From Naumannella halotolerans (GTDB taxonomy: Bacteria; Actinomycetota; Actinomycetes; Propionibacteriales; Propionibacteriaceae), in contig NZ_SOAW01000001.1 of the NCBI RefSeq assembly GCF_004364645.1, positions 744,001-808,000 of the forward strand: a stretch of DNA of 64,000 bases. The letters run 5' to 3'. The notes beneath the pieces are model-generated. The model made no database searches. It saw only the letters and a program-made list of their open reading frames with translations, and had not been told where the DNA came from. The translations under genes and the position numbers were made by a program. Shown one piece after another: positions 49,424-58,420 of the stretch (position 1 is its first letter; the number at the start of each line of letters is the position of its first letter).

Positions 49424-50467
49424 ATGGCTGAGGCAACCCTGGCAGTGATCGGCGGCGACGGCATCGGACCGGAGGTGACCGCCGAAGCGGTCAAGGTGAT
49501 CGAGGCCGTGACCGGACCCGGAGTCTTCGATCGGGTCGACTACGACCTCGGCGCGACCCGCTGGCAACGGACCGGTGAGGTGCTGCCGGACTCGGTGATG
49601 GCCGAACTGGACACCGCCGACGCGATCCTGCTGGGCGCCGTGGGGGCCGCGCCGGGGGCCACCGACGTACCCAGTGGGTTGCTCGAACGCGGGCTGCTGC
49701 TGAAGCTGCGCTTCGCCTTCGACCACTACGTCAACCTGCGCCCGTCCAAGCTCTACCCCGGCAGTGTCAGTCCGCTCGCCGATCCCGGTGAGATCGACTT
49801 CGTCGTCGTCCGCGAAGGCACCGAGGGTCTCTACTGCGGCAACGGCGGTGTGGTCCGCGCCGGTACGCCGAACGAGATCGCCACCGAAGTCAGTGTGAAC
49901 ACCGCACTCGGTGTCGAGCGTGTGGTACGCGACGCATTCGCCCGGGCCGTCGCCCGTCGCGGCAAGCTCACCTTGGTGCACAAGCACAATGTGCTGGTGA
50001 ACGCCGGTGGCTTGTGGCGCCGGATCTTCGAGCAGGTCGCCGCCGAGTTCCCCGGTGTCCAGACCGACTACCTGCATGTCGACGCGGCCACCATCTTCCT
50101 GGCCACCGACCCGTCCCGGTTCGACGTGATCGTCACCGACAACCTCTTCGGCGACATCATCACCGACCTGGCCGCGGCGGTCACCGGTGGCATCGGCCTG
50201 GCCTGCAGCGGCAACGTCAATCCCGAGGGCACCCATCCCTCGATGTTCGAACCGGTGCACGGTTCGGCCCCCGACATCGCGGGGCGGCAGATCGCCGACC
50301 CGACCGCGGCGATCCTCTCCGGGGCGCTGCTGCTGGAGCACCTCGGGCGCAGCGCCGAGGCCGAGGAGATCAACAAGGCCGTGATCGCCGATCTGGCCGA
50401 TCGTCGCCCCGGTACCACCCGCCGTACCGCCGAGGTGGGCGACGCGATCGCTGCCGCCGTCGGTTGA
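49424..50467 (+). CDS. leuB: 3-isopropylmalate dehydrogenase
   Basis: 347 residues. [20 protein letters not shown], the substrate region [35 protein letters not shown], and metal-binding [14 protein letters not shown] then [12 protein letters not shown] identify the IPMDH family. It oxidises and decarboxylates 3-isopropylmalate in leucine synthesis; the same enzyme may act on beta-methylmalate in the citramalate route beside cimA. leuA, leuC and leuD are not in the window. Confidence 0.93.
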   Translation: MAEATLAVIGGDGIGPEVTAEAVKVIEAVTGPGVFDRVDYDLGATRWQRTGEVLPDSVMAELDTADAILLGAVGAAPGATDVPSGLLERGLLLKLRFAFDHYVNLRPSKLYPGSVSPLADPGEIDFVVVREGTEGLYCGNGGVVRAGTPNEIATEVSVNTALGVERVVRDAFARAVARRGKLTLVHKHNVLVNAGGLWRRIFEQVAAEFPGVQTDYLHVDAATIFLATDPSRFDVIVTDNLFGDIITDLAAAVTGGIGLACSGNVNPEGTHPSMFEPVHGSAPDIAGRQIADPTAAILSGALLLEHLGRSAEAEEINKAVIADLADRRPGTTRRTAEVGDAIAAAVG

Positions 50468-50536
50468 TCGCCGACCCCCTCCGGCGGGCCCGACCGCACG
50501 TCGGCCACCGCCTCACCACACGGAATTACTGCACGA

Positions 50537-50542
50537 TAGGTT
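50537..50542 (+). promoter_or_regulatory. -10-like hexamer TAGGTT of a probably leaderless ilvE mRNA
   Basis: TAGGTT, six bases, then the ATG at 50549. Confidence 0.5.
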
Positions 50543-50548
50543 GCATCC

Positions 50549-51634
50549 ATGAGCTTGGTTTTCGATGTCTCGGCCAACCCGCAGGCGGCTTCGGCCGCCG
50601 ATCGGGAACAGATCTTGGCCAATCCCGGTTTCGGCACGAACTTCACCGATCACATGGCGAAGACCGTGTGGACCTCCGACGGAGGCTGGGGTGATGCGGC
50701 GATTGTGCCCTACGGCCCGATTCAGCTCGATCCGGCAGCCGCGGTACTGCACTACGCCCAGGAGATCTTCGAGGGCTTGAAGGCCTACCGGCACGCCGAC
50801 GGTTCGATCTGGCTCTTCCGGCCCGATCAGAACGCCCAGCGGCTGCAGCGTTCGGCGGCGCGGCTGGCCCTGCCGGCGCTGTCGGTGGAGGACTTCATCG
50901 GCAGCATCACCGCTCTGGTCGAGGTCGACCAGGACTGGGTCCCCTCCGGTGGCGAGACCTCGCTCTACCTGCGCCCCTTCATGTTCGCCTCCGAGGCCTT
51001 CCTCGGCGTGCGCCCGTCGAAGGAGGTCACCTACCTGCTGATCGCCAGCCCGGCCGGTGCCTACTTCTCCGGCGGGGTGAAGCCGGTCAGCATCTGGATC
51101 ACCGACACCTACAGCCGGGCCGGCCGCGGCGGCACCGGCGCCGCCAAATGTGGTGGCAACTATGCCTCCAGCCTGTTGGCGCAGACCGAGGCTGCCTCAC
51201 GCGGTTGTGATCAGGTGCTGTTCGCCGATTCCGTCGAGGGCAAGTGGCTGGAGGAACTGGGTGGGATGAACGTCTACCTGGTCACCAATGCCGGTGAGTT
51301 GATCACCCCCGAACTGAACGGCAACATCCTCGAAGGCGTCACCCGGGACTCGATCCTGCAGCTGGCCGCCGATGCCGGCCTCACCCCGGTCGAGCGGAAG
51401 GTCTCGATCGAGGAGCTGCTGCGTGGAGTGGGTGACGGCGCGATCCGTGAGGTCTTCGCCTGCGGCACTGCTGCGGTGGTCACCCCGATCGGGTCGTTCA
51501 AGGATCTGGCAGGGGAGTACACCGTCGGCGCCGGTGAGGTCGGCGAGGTGACCGCGGCGATCCGGCAGCAGTTGCTCGACATTCAGTACGGCCGGGCCGA
51601 GGACCGGTACGACTGGATGCAGCGCATCGTCTGA
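50549..51634 (+). CDS. ilvE: Branched-chain amino acid aminotransferase
   Basis: 361 residues, class IV PLP enzyme. HYAQEIFEGLKAYRHADGSI, LYLRPFMFASEAFLG, catalytic Lys in GAAKCGGNYASSLLAQ, LEELGGMNVYLV and CGTAAVVTPIGS are conserved. Transfers the amino group from glutamate to the keto acids of Val, Leu and Ile, the last step shared by the pathways around it. Confidence 0.95.
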   Translation: MSLVFDVSANPQAASAADREQILANPGFGTNFTDHMAKTVWTSDGGWGDAAIVPYGPIQLDPAAAVLHYAQEIFEGLKAYRHADGSIWLFRPDQNAQRLQRSAARLALPALSVEDFIGSITALVEVDQDWVPSGGETSLYLRPFMFASEAFLGVRPSKEVTYLLIASPAGAYFSGGVKPVSIWITDTYSRAGRGGTGAAKCGGNYASSLLAQTEAASRGCDQVLFADSVEGKWLEELGGMNVYLVTNAGELITPELNGNILEGVTRDSILQLAADAGLTPVERKVSIEELLRGVGDGAIREVFACGTAAVVTPIGSFKDLAGEYTVGAGEVGEVTAAIRQQLLDIQYGRAEDRYDWMQRIV

Positions 51635-51780
51635 ACCGGTGTCGATCGCCGGCAGGTCAGGACGGGTCCGGTGACCAGCCACGCCGCGTCCGGCCCGTCC
51701 CGGACCCCGATGTGCCCTCGTCTGCCCGTTCGCATCGCGTCGGTACTCGCACCGTGCCCCGATCCGGGTGAGAATTCGGC

Positions 51781-52770
51781 ATGACCCTGACCGCGACGCT
51801 GCTGTTGCAGCTGCTCGCCTTCGCCGCGATCGGGCTCGTGGTGCTCCTCCTGCGCCGCCGGTCGATCGGCGGTGATCGGCTCGACGACGCCTTCATCGCC
51901 GGCTTCGCCCACCGGCTCGGGCTGCCGGTACCGGAGAGCTTCCGCCAGGGCATCACCGATCAGGTGGAGCTGCGCCGCAACCGGGTCTGGCGGTTCGGCC
52001 TGGCCGGCCTGCTGCTCGGACTGCTGGCCGGTGTCGTGGTGCTGCTGCTGGGTCACCATGTGATCGCCGACGTACTGCCGCTCTGGGGTGTGGTGCTGGG
52101 GGCAGCGATCGGCAGCTGGTCGGCCGTCCATTCCTATCGGGCCCGGTTGTCACCGCAAGCGCCACCACTGGAGCATGAGCGACCGGTGACGGTTGCGGCC
52201 TACACCACGGTGGGGGAGACGATCTCCCACTTCTGCGTACCGGTGATGATCGCAGTTGCCTGTGCGGCGATGTGGCTGATCGGTTCGGCGGCGCCGGATG
52301 CCGGGCCCGGGACCGCCGAGTTGTTGATCATCGCCAGTTGCTCGGCCGTGGTCTGCATCGGCGTCTGGCTGTGGTTCTGGCGCTCGGAGAGGCCACTGGT
52401 CCGGCTGCCGCACTTCGCCGAGGACCAGATCGACCTGGCCTGGTCCGATGCCATGCGCGCGGTCGCCCTGCGTGACCTACGGGAGGCCGGGCAGTTGCTC
52501 GGGCTGCTCGGATCGACCAGCTGCATGCTCGCCGCCGGGGCGCTGCTCTACCAGGTGTCCCCGCAGGTCCGCTCCGATCCGGAGCTGACCGCCACCTTGG
52601 GCACCGCGCTGCTCTACGTCCTCGGGGCCTGCTGGGCAGTGCTGATGATCCCGTCGTCGATCGGTTCGATGGTGCGCAATCCGACGCTGAAACTGCCCCC
52701 GCCCGAGGGCTTGGTCTACGACGTGCAGGCCGGGACCGAGGAGCCGGGGGAGCCGGGTACGCGTCGCTGA
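51781..52770 (+). CDS. Multi-pass membrane protein of unknown function
   Basis: 329 residues with about seven hydrophobic helices, for example LLLQLLAFAAIGLVVLLL, FGLAGLLLGLLAGVVVLLLG, VPVMIAVACAAMWLIG and LLYVLGACWAVLMIPSS. The polar segments are short except for an RSERPLVRLPHFAEDQIDLA loop. I do not recognise the family. Confidence 0.7.
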   Translation: MTLTATLLLQLLAFAAIGLVVLLLRRRSIGGDRLDDAFIAGFAHRLGLPVPESFRQGITDQVELRRNRVWRFGLAGLLLGLLAGVVVLLLGHHVIADVLPLWGVVLGAAIGSWSAVHSYRARLSPQAPPLEHERPVTVAAYTTVGETISHFCVPVMIAVACAAMWLIGSAAPDAGPGTAELLIIASCSAVVCIGVWLWFWRSERPLVRLPHFAEDQIDLAWSDAMRAVALRDLREAGQLLGLLGSTSCMLAAGALLYQVSPQVRSDPELTATLGTALLYVLGACWAVLMIPSSIGSMVRNPTLKLPPPEGLVYDVQAGTEEPGEPGTRR

Positions 52771-52869
52771 GGCCGCCGACCGGTACGTCGAACGCCCCCA
52801 CAGTGTCCTCGGCCGGGGATCGAGGGACCGCTCGACGAGACGCCTCGTACTGTATGTTGAGACGGGAAC

Positions 52870-52899
52870 TTGGCATCCGATGGGCGGCTGACAGAGACT
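52870..52899 (+). promoter_or_regulatory. Promoter of the cimA leader
   Basis: TTGGCA (52870-52875), 18-base spacer, GAGACT (52894-52899), then six bases to the leader GTG at 52906. The arrangement matches the ilvB leader promoter. Confidence 0.5.
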
Positions 52900-52905
52900 G
52901 AAGCC

Positions 52906-52941
52906 GTGCTCCGCATCGACATCATTGTGTGGCGCGTCTGA
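52906..52941 (+). CDS. cimA attenuation leader peptide
   Basis: 11 residues, MLRIDIIVWRV, from GTG 52906 to TGA 52941. Six of the 11 are Ile, Leu or Val, with three Ile codons, which suits control of an isoleucine-directed enzyme. It is followed directly by a hairpin over its stop and a six-T terminator, as in the ilvB leader. Confidence 0.78.
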   Translation: MLRIDIIVWRV

Positions 52942-52991
52942 CGGCCGAATCGTCGGACGCGCAGACCTCTCGTACCCACGAGAGGTTTTTT
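52932..52991 (+). terminator. cimA attenuator: pause hairpin and intrinsic terminator
   Basis: Hairpin 1 pairs GCGCGTC (52932-52938) with GACGCGC (52956-52962), continuing with GACG/CGTC after one mismatch, and covers the leader stop. Hairpin 2 is the perfect 8-bp CCTCTCGT / ACGAGAGG (52966-52973 with 52978-52985), loop ACCC, then TTTTTT. The cimA ATG is 32 bases after the T run. Confidence 0.82.
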
Positions 52992-53022
52992 GTTGCCCGG
53001 CGAGGACAAGGGAACTGGATCA

Positions 53023-54642
53023 ATGACGAACATCGTGGACCACAGCACCGTGGGCCTGCACGGCCGGGCGACCACCGCCCAGCCGGGTACCTTCCACGTC
53101 TACGACACCACGCTGCGCGACGGCGCCCAACAGGAGTCGATGCGACTGACGGTCGCCGACAAACTGCGGATCGCCGGCTATCTCGACGAACTCGGCGTCG
53201 GCTGGATCGAGGGCGGCTGGCCGGGTGCCAACCCCAATGACACCGCGTTCTTCGCCGCTGCCGCCGACGAACTCAACCTGAAGAACGCGACCCTGGTCGC
53301 CTTCGGGGCGACCCGCCGCGCCGGGGTCCGGGCAGCCGAGGACCCGCAGGTGCAGGCCCTGGTCGACTCCCTGGCCTCGACGGTCTGCCTGGTCGCCAAG
53401 AGCCACCGCGGGCATGTGGAACGGGCGCTGCGCACCACCGGCGAGGAGAACCTGGCCATGATCAGCGACACGGTCAGCTTCCTGGTCGACCAGGGGCGCC
53501 GGGTCTTCCTCGACTGCGAACACTTCTTCGACGGCTACCGGCTGGATCCCGACTACGCGCTGGAGGTCGTCCGGACGGCCAGCCGGGCCGGGGCCGAGGT
53601 GGTGGTCCTGTGTGACACCAATGGCGGGATGCTGCCGTCGTGGGTGCACGAGATCGTCTCCGAGGTGGCGAAGCTCGAGGTGCCGCTCGGGGTGCACTGC
53701 CACAACGACACCGGGTGCGCGGTGGCGAACACCCTGGCCGCGGTCGACGCCGGGGCGATCCACGTCCAGGGCACCATCAACGGCTACGGGGAACGGACCG
53801 GTAATGCCGACCTGATTCCGGTGATCGCCAACCTGGAACTCAAGTACGGCTGGGAACTGCTGCCCGAGGGTCGACTGGCCGAGGCCACCCGGATCTCCAA
53901 TGCCATCGCCGCGGTGACCAATGTGGTCGGCTCACCGCGACAGCCCTACGTCGGTGCCTCCGCCTTCGCCCACAAGGCCGGCCTGCACGCCAGTGCGATC
54001 AGGATCGACCCGAACCTCTACCAGCACATCGATCCGGCGGTGGTCGGCAACGGGATGCGCACCCTGGTCTCCGACATGGCCGGCCGGGCGAACATCCAGT
54101 TGAAGGGCTCCGAGCTGGGTTTCGACCTGTCCGACCGCGAGCTCGCGGCCACGGTCACCGATGTGGTGAAGGAACGCGAGGCCCGCGGCTACTCCTACGA
54201 GGCCGCCGACGCCAGCTTCGAGCTGTTGTTGACCGAGTACGTCGGTGAACGGCCCGCCGAGGCCTTCACCGTCGATCACTGGCGGATCCATTCCGGCGCC
54301 GACCACACCGGTCGGACGGTGAACGAGGCGACGGTGAAACTGACCGCCAACGACGAGACCCATCTGGTGGTGGGGGAGGGCAACGGCCCGGTGAATGCCC
54401 TGGACCAGGCGCTGCGCCGCGGTCTCAGCATGGCCTACCCGCGGATCGCCGACTTCGAACTGGTCGACTACAAGGTACGGATCCTCGATTCCACCCACGG
54501 CACCGATGCCATCACCCGGGTGATGATCGACACCAGCGACGGTGAACGGACCTGGACCACCGTGGGCGTCGGGTCCAACATCATCGACGCGTCCTGGGAG
54601 GCCCTGGTCGACTCCTTCCGGTACGGTCTGCTGCGCGCCTGA
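53023..54642 (+). CDS. cimA: Citramalate synthase
   Basis: 539 residues from ATG 53023. DRE-TIM family: YDTTLRDGAQQESMRL (metal Asp and catalytic Arg), EGGWPGANPND, GVHCHNDTGCAVAN (HxH metal site), GTINGYGERTGNADL, then a LeuA-type regulatory C-terminal domain (from about residue 415). EGGWPG and the length fit the CimA group rather than LeuA or homocitrate synthase. Condenses pyruvate with acetyl-CoA to citramalate, giving a threonine-independent route to 2-ketobutyrate and isoleucine. Confidence 0.93.
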   Translation: MTNIVDHSTVGLHGRATTAQPGTFHVYDTTLRDGAQQESMRLTVADKLRIAGYLDELGVGWIEGGWPGANPNDTAFFAAAADELNLKNATLVAFGATRRAGVRAAEDPQVQALVDSLASTVCLVAKSHRGHVERALRTTGEENLAMISDTVSFLVDQGRRVFLDCEHFFDGYRLDPDYALEVVRTASRAGAEVVVLCDTNGGMLPSWVHEIVSEVAKLEVPLGVHCHNDTGCAVANTLAAVDAGAIHVQGTINGYGERTGNADLIPVIANLELKYGWELLPEGRLAEATRISNAIAAVTNVVGSPRQPYVGASAFAHKAGLHASAIRIDPNLYQHIDPAVVGNGMRTLVSDMAGRANIQLKGSELGFDLSDRELAATVTDVVKEREARGYSYEAADASFELLLTEYVGERPAEAFTVDHWRIHSGADHTGRTVNEATVKLTANDETHLVVGEGNGPVNALDQALRRGLSMAYPRIADFELVDYKVRILDSTHGTDAITRVMIDTSDGERTWTTVGVGSNIIDASWEALVDSFRYGLLRA

Positions 54643-54693
54643 GATCCCCGACCGGCTCCACCGTGGGTGGTCGCTCCCGTGGGTCGCTCGGCC

Positions 54694-54699
54694 TAAGCT
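54694..54699 (+). promoter_or_regulatory. -10-like hexamer TAAGCT of the DUF1707 gene
   Basis: TAAGCT, seven bases, then the ATG at 54707; leaderless arrangement. Confidence 0.5.
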
Positions 54700-54706
54700 G
54701 TCGGCC

Positions 54707-55381
54707 ATGGCTGGCGGAGAGATGCGGATCGGGCACGCCGAGCGTGACGCGGTCGTCGACGACCTGCGGAACGCTGCGGCGGAGGGGCGGCTGACGCTGG
54801 AGGAACTCGACCAGCGTCTGGAGGCCGCACTGGAGGCGCGCACGCTGTCCGATCTGGACCCGCTGGTCGCCGATCTGCCGGTGAGCCCGCCCTCGCGACG
54901 CTTCGATCCCCGCAGTGCACAGCCGGTGGCCGCTCGTCCGTCCCTGCCGCGACCGGCCGGGTTGGACCCGCGAGACCGGCTGCGACTCGACGGCGGTATG
55001 TCGACGGTCCGGCGGACCGGGTACTGGGAGATCCCGCCGTTCCTCCGGATCGAATCCGGGATGGGATCGGTGATTCTCGACTGCCTGCAGGCCCGCCCGC
55101 TGGCCCCGGTGATCGACATCGAGATGATTCCCGGGGCGGGCACGGTGAAGATCATCGTGCCCGACGGCTGGGCGGCCAACACCGATCGGCTGTCCTCGGC
55201 ATGGGGTACGGCGGCGAGCGCGGTGTCCACGACGCCGGCACCCCACTCACCGATCCTGGTCCTCCACGGTGGTGTGGGGATGGGGACGCTGAAGATCCGC
55301 AATGCCACCGGCCGGGAACGCCGCCGGCTCGAGCGCACGCGGCTGCCGGGCGAACCGGGTCGCCGGGAACTGCCGGGCTGA
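54707..55381 (+). CDS. DUF1707 (SHOCT-like) domain protein
   Basis: 224 residues. The N-terminal MRIGHAERDAVVDDLRNAAA and GRLTLEELDQRLEAALEART is the DUF1707 pattern common in actinobacteria. The rest has a beta-rich, possibly LiaF-like domain (IESGMGSVILDCLQARPLAP, GAGTVKIIVPDGW, GGVGMGTLKIRNA). No membrane segment is apparent. Function unknown; related proteins are linked to envelope-stress regulation. Confidence 0.8.
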   Translation: MAGGEMRIGHAERDAVVDDLRNAAAEGRLTLEELDQRLEAALEARTLSDLDPLVADLPVSPPSRRFDPRSAQPVAARPSLPRPAGLDPRDRLRLDGGMSTVRRTGYWEIPPFLRIESGMGSVILDCLQARPLAPVIDIEMIPGAGTVKIIVPDGWAANTDRLSSAWGTAASAVSTTPAPHSPILVLHGGVGMGTLKIRNATGRERRRLERTRLPGEPGRRELPG

Positions 55382-55483
55382 TCCGGGGCTCACGGGCCAG
55401 GGGCGTCGGGCAAGGGGGCGGGCCCGGAACCGGCGGCCGCGGACCGGTCACAACCGGTCGAGCCTTGCCACGACGGGTGCGGG

Positions 55484-56914
55484 TCAGGGGATCATGTGCG
55501 GCGGGATCTCCGACGGATCGTCCGGCCCCGGTCCGATGCCCTTCGAGCGCCGGTACAGATACATCGGGATCGACAGCAACACACCCAACAGCAGCAACCC
55601 GCCGGCCACCAGGTACTGCTGCGGATCGCGTCCGGAGACGGGTGTGACCAGGAATGCGCAGGCGAGAGCGCCGACCAGTGCTGCACCGGTCCAGGTGGTG
55701 AAGTGGCTGTGTTCGACCTTGTCCTTGCGCAGCACCAGGACCGCCACGTTCACCACCGCGAAGACGGCGAGCAACAGCAAGGAGGTCGTACCGCCGAGGA
55801 TGGAGACCGCGTTGCTGCTGGCGCTGGAGACGTAGATGATCAGGCCGAAGGAGACCACGGTGGTGAAGATGATCGAGACGTAGGGGGTCTTGCGGCCCGG
55901 CAGCACCTTCGCCAGCACCGGCGGCAACACCCCCTGGCGGGCCAGTCCGTAGAGCAACCGGCTGGCCATCATCATGTTGATCAGTGCCGAGTTGGCCACC
56001 GCGAACATGGAGATGAACGGCAGGATCGCATCGGCCGGGATCTGCGGCGCGCCGGCGGCGACCACCTGCACCAGCGGCGGATCGAGATCGGGGTTGGAGA
56101 GGTCACCGACCGGGACCAGCGCGACCGCGGCGATCGACACCAGGACATAGATGATCGCGGTGATGGAAAGCCCGGTGAGCATGATCTTGGGGAAGATCCG
56201 GGACGGTTCCTTGCACTCCTCGGCCATGTTCACCGAGTCCTCGAAGCCGACCATCGCGAAGAAGGCCAGGGAGGTCGCACCGGTCACGGCGAGGAAGGTC
56301 GACTTGTCCTCGGCGGTGTCGAAGGCGATCACCTGTGACCAGTCGGCATTGCCGCCGACGATGGCGTAGAAGCCGATCAGGATCACCATCAACAGACCGG
56401 ACAGCTCGATCAGCGTCAGCACCACGTTGGCGCCCACGCTCTCGGCGACGCCGCGCATGTTGATCGCCGCCACCAGCAGCATGAAGCCCAGCGCCACCCC
56501 GATGATCATGCCCGAGGACGGTTCGTCGATGTTCAGGCCGGAGGCGAGGTTGGAGGCGAATGCCCGCGAGGCGGTGGAGGCCGAGGTGATACCCGAACAC
56601 ATCACGGTGAAGGCCACCATGAAGGTCAGGAAATGGATCCCGAAGGCCTTGTGCACGTACAACGCCGCCCCGGCCGCCTGGGGATACTTGGTGACCAATT
56701 CCAGGTAGGAGAAGGCGGTGACGAAGGCCACGGCGAAGGCGATCAGGAACGGCACCCAGGCGGCGCCGCCGACCTCGGCTGCGACATCACCGACCAAGGC
56801 GTAGATGCCGGTGCCGAGGATGTCGCCGACGATGAAGAGCAGGAGGAGTTTCGGCCCCAGTACCCGCTTGAGCGGGGTGTCGGACTCCTCGGTGCTCGCC
56901 GTCTCTGCTGTCAT
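55484..56914 (-). CDS. APC-superfamily amino acid permease
   Basis: 476 residues from ATG 56914 with GAGGGAG upstream. Twelve or so helices; the first carries the APC glycine motif LLLFIVGDILGTGIYALVG, and FFAMVGFEDSVNMAEECKEP is the conserved helix 6 region. RLLYGLARQGVLPPVLAKVLP is typical of the family. Probable proton-coupled importer; the substrate is not readable. It follows deoA in the same direction. The 7-bp hairpin CCGAACG-GGGG-CGTTCGG (56944-56961) lies just upstream. Confidence 0.88.
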   Translation of the reverse strand: MTAETASTEESDTPLKRVLGPKLLLLFIVGDILGTGIYALVGDVAAEVGGAAWVPFLIAFAVAFVTAFSYLELVTKYPQAAGAALYVHKAFGIHFLTFMVAFTVMCSGITSASTASRAFASNLASGLNIDEPSSGMIIGVALGFMLLVAAINMRGVAESVGANVVLTLIELSGLLMVILIGFYAIVGGNADWSQVIAFDTAEDKSTFLAVTGATSLAFFAMVGFEDSVNMAEECKEPSRIFPKIMLTGLSITAIIYVLVSIAAVALVPVGDLSNPDLDPPLVQVVAAGAPQIPADAILPFISMFAVANSALINMMMASRLLYGLARQGVLPPVLAKVLPGRKTPYVSIIFTTVVSFGLIIYVSSASSNAVSILGGTTSLLLLAVFAVVNVAVLVLRKDKVEHSHFTTWTGAALVGALACAFLVTPVSGRDPQQYLVAGGLLLLGVLLSIPMYLYRRSKGIGPGPDDPSEIPPHMIP

Positions 56915-57065
56915 CACTGCTCCCTCGAAAGCGTCACAACCAGCCGAACGGGGGCGTTCGGGTGCCGACAGCCTGTTCCGGATCGGCGGTGAGCGCAAGC
57001 GATTGGGGCCAAATCGTGATCTTGTCTCGTTCGATCGGCCGCTGCCTCGGCTCAGCAGCTTCGGT

Positions 57066-58355
57066 TCAGGAGATGCGTTCCAGGACGACCGGCCGTTCCT
57101 TCGGTGCGGTCTCGCCGATGGCGATCCCGCCGTCGAGATCGGCCAGTGCGGCCGCGAAACGGTCCGGGGTGTCGGTGTGCAGGGTCAGCAGCGGATCGCC
57201 CACCCGTACCCGATCCCCGGGACGGGCATGGATCTCCACCCCGGCGCCGGCCTGCACCGGATCCTCCTTGCGTGCCCGCCCGGCCCCCAGACGCCAGGCA
57301 GCCAGTCCGACGGCCAGGGCATCGAGCTCGGTGACCACCCCGTCGGTCTCGGCCCGTAGCTGTTCGGTGTGGGCGGCCTTCGGCAGGGGCGCGGTCGGAT
57401 CGCCTCCCTGGGCGCGGATCATCGCCTGCCAGACGTCCATCGCCCGGCCGGAGGCCAGTGCCTCGGCCGGATCGGCCTCGATTCCGGCGCCGGCGAGCAT
57501 CTCCCGGGCCAGGGCAACGGTCAGCTCCACCACATCGGCCGGACCGCCGCCGGCGAGCACCTCCACCGACTCGGCCACTTCGAGGGCATTGCCGACGGTG
57601 CGTCCCAGGGGGACATCCATCCGGGTCATCAAGGCGACGGTGTGCACCCCGGCCCGCTTGCCGATGTCGACCAGGGTCTTCGCCAGTTCCCGGGCATCGT
57701 GTTCGGTCTTCATGAACGCCCCGCTGCCGACCTTCACGTCCAGCACCAGCGCGCCCGTACCCTCGGCGATCTTCTTGGACATGATCGAGGACGCGATCAG
57801 CGGGATCGACTCCACGGTTGCGGTGACATCACGCAGGGCGTACAGCTTCTTGTCCGCCGGTGCCAGCCCGCTGCCGGCCGCGCAGACCACGGCCCCGACC
57901 TCGGTCAGCTGGGCCATCACCTCCTCGTTGGACAGTGAGGCACGCCACCCGGGGATCGACTCGAGTTTGTCCAAGGTGCCACCGGTGTGGCCCAGACCGC
58001 GTCCGGACAACTGAGGTACCGCAGCCCCACAGGCCGCCACCAGCGGTGCCAACGGCAGGGTGATCTTGTCCCCGACACCGCCAGTGGAGTGCTTGTCGGT
58101 GGTCGGGCGGGGCAGCGAGGAGAAGTCCAACCGGATACCGGTCTCGATCATCGCAGTGGTCCAGGTGTGCAGTTCGGCCGGATCCAGTCCGTTGAAGAAG
58201 ATCGCCATCGCCATCGCCGACATCTGCTCCTCGGCAACCGTGCCGTCGGTGTAGGCGTTGATCAGCCAGGTGATCTGGTCGGCGCTCAGGGTATGACCGT
58301 CCCGCTTGGCGCGGATCAGGTCGACGACGGCATGCTCGGCAGACGAGGAACTCAT
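57066..58355 (-). CDS. deoA: Thymidine phosphorylase
   Basis: 429 residues from ATG 58355. Signature SGRGLGHTGGTLDKLESIPG, the substrate stretch KHSTGGVGDKITLPLAPLVA, and KKLYALRDVTATVESIPLIA. Splits thymidine (or in some members all pyrimidine nucleosides) with phosphate. CATACT lies six bases before the ATG on the minus strand, a leaderless arrangement, within the short gap to the divergent FAH gene. Confidence 0.95.
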   Translation of the reverse strand: MSSSSAEHAVVDLIRAKRDGHTLSADQITWLINAYTDGTVAEEQMSAMAMAIFFNGLDPAELHTWTTAMIETGIRLDFSSLPRPTTDKHSTGGVGDKITLPLAPLVAACGAAVPQLSGRGLGHTGGTLDKLESIPGWRASLSNEEVMAQLTEVGAVVCAAGSGLAPADKKLYALRDVTATVESIPLIASSIMSKKIAEGTGALVLDVKVGSGAFMKTEHDARELAKTLVDIGKRAGVHTVALMTRMDVPLGRTVGNALEVAESVEVLAGGGPADVVELTVALAREMLAGAGIEADPAEALASGRAMDVWQAMIRAQGGDPTAPLPKAAHTEQLRAETDGVVTELDALAVGLAAWRLGAGRARKEDPVQAGAGVEIHARPGDRVRVGDPLLTLHTDTPDRFAAALADLDGGIAIGETAPKERPVVLERIS

Positions 58356-58408
58356 CGTCGCAGTATGCCGCAGCCGGTCCGGGTTCGCCGTGGTGGTGAC
58401 CGCGTCGA

Positions 58409-58414
58409 TAGGCT
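58409..58414 (+). promoter_or_regulatory. -10-like hexamer TAGGCT of the FAH-gltX operon
   Basis: TAGGCT, six bases, then the ATG at 58421; leaderless arrangement. Confidence 0.5.
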
Positions 58415-58420
58415 GGCGCA

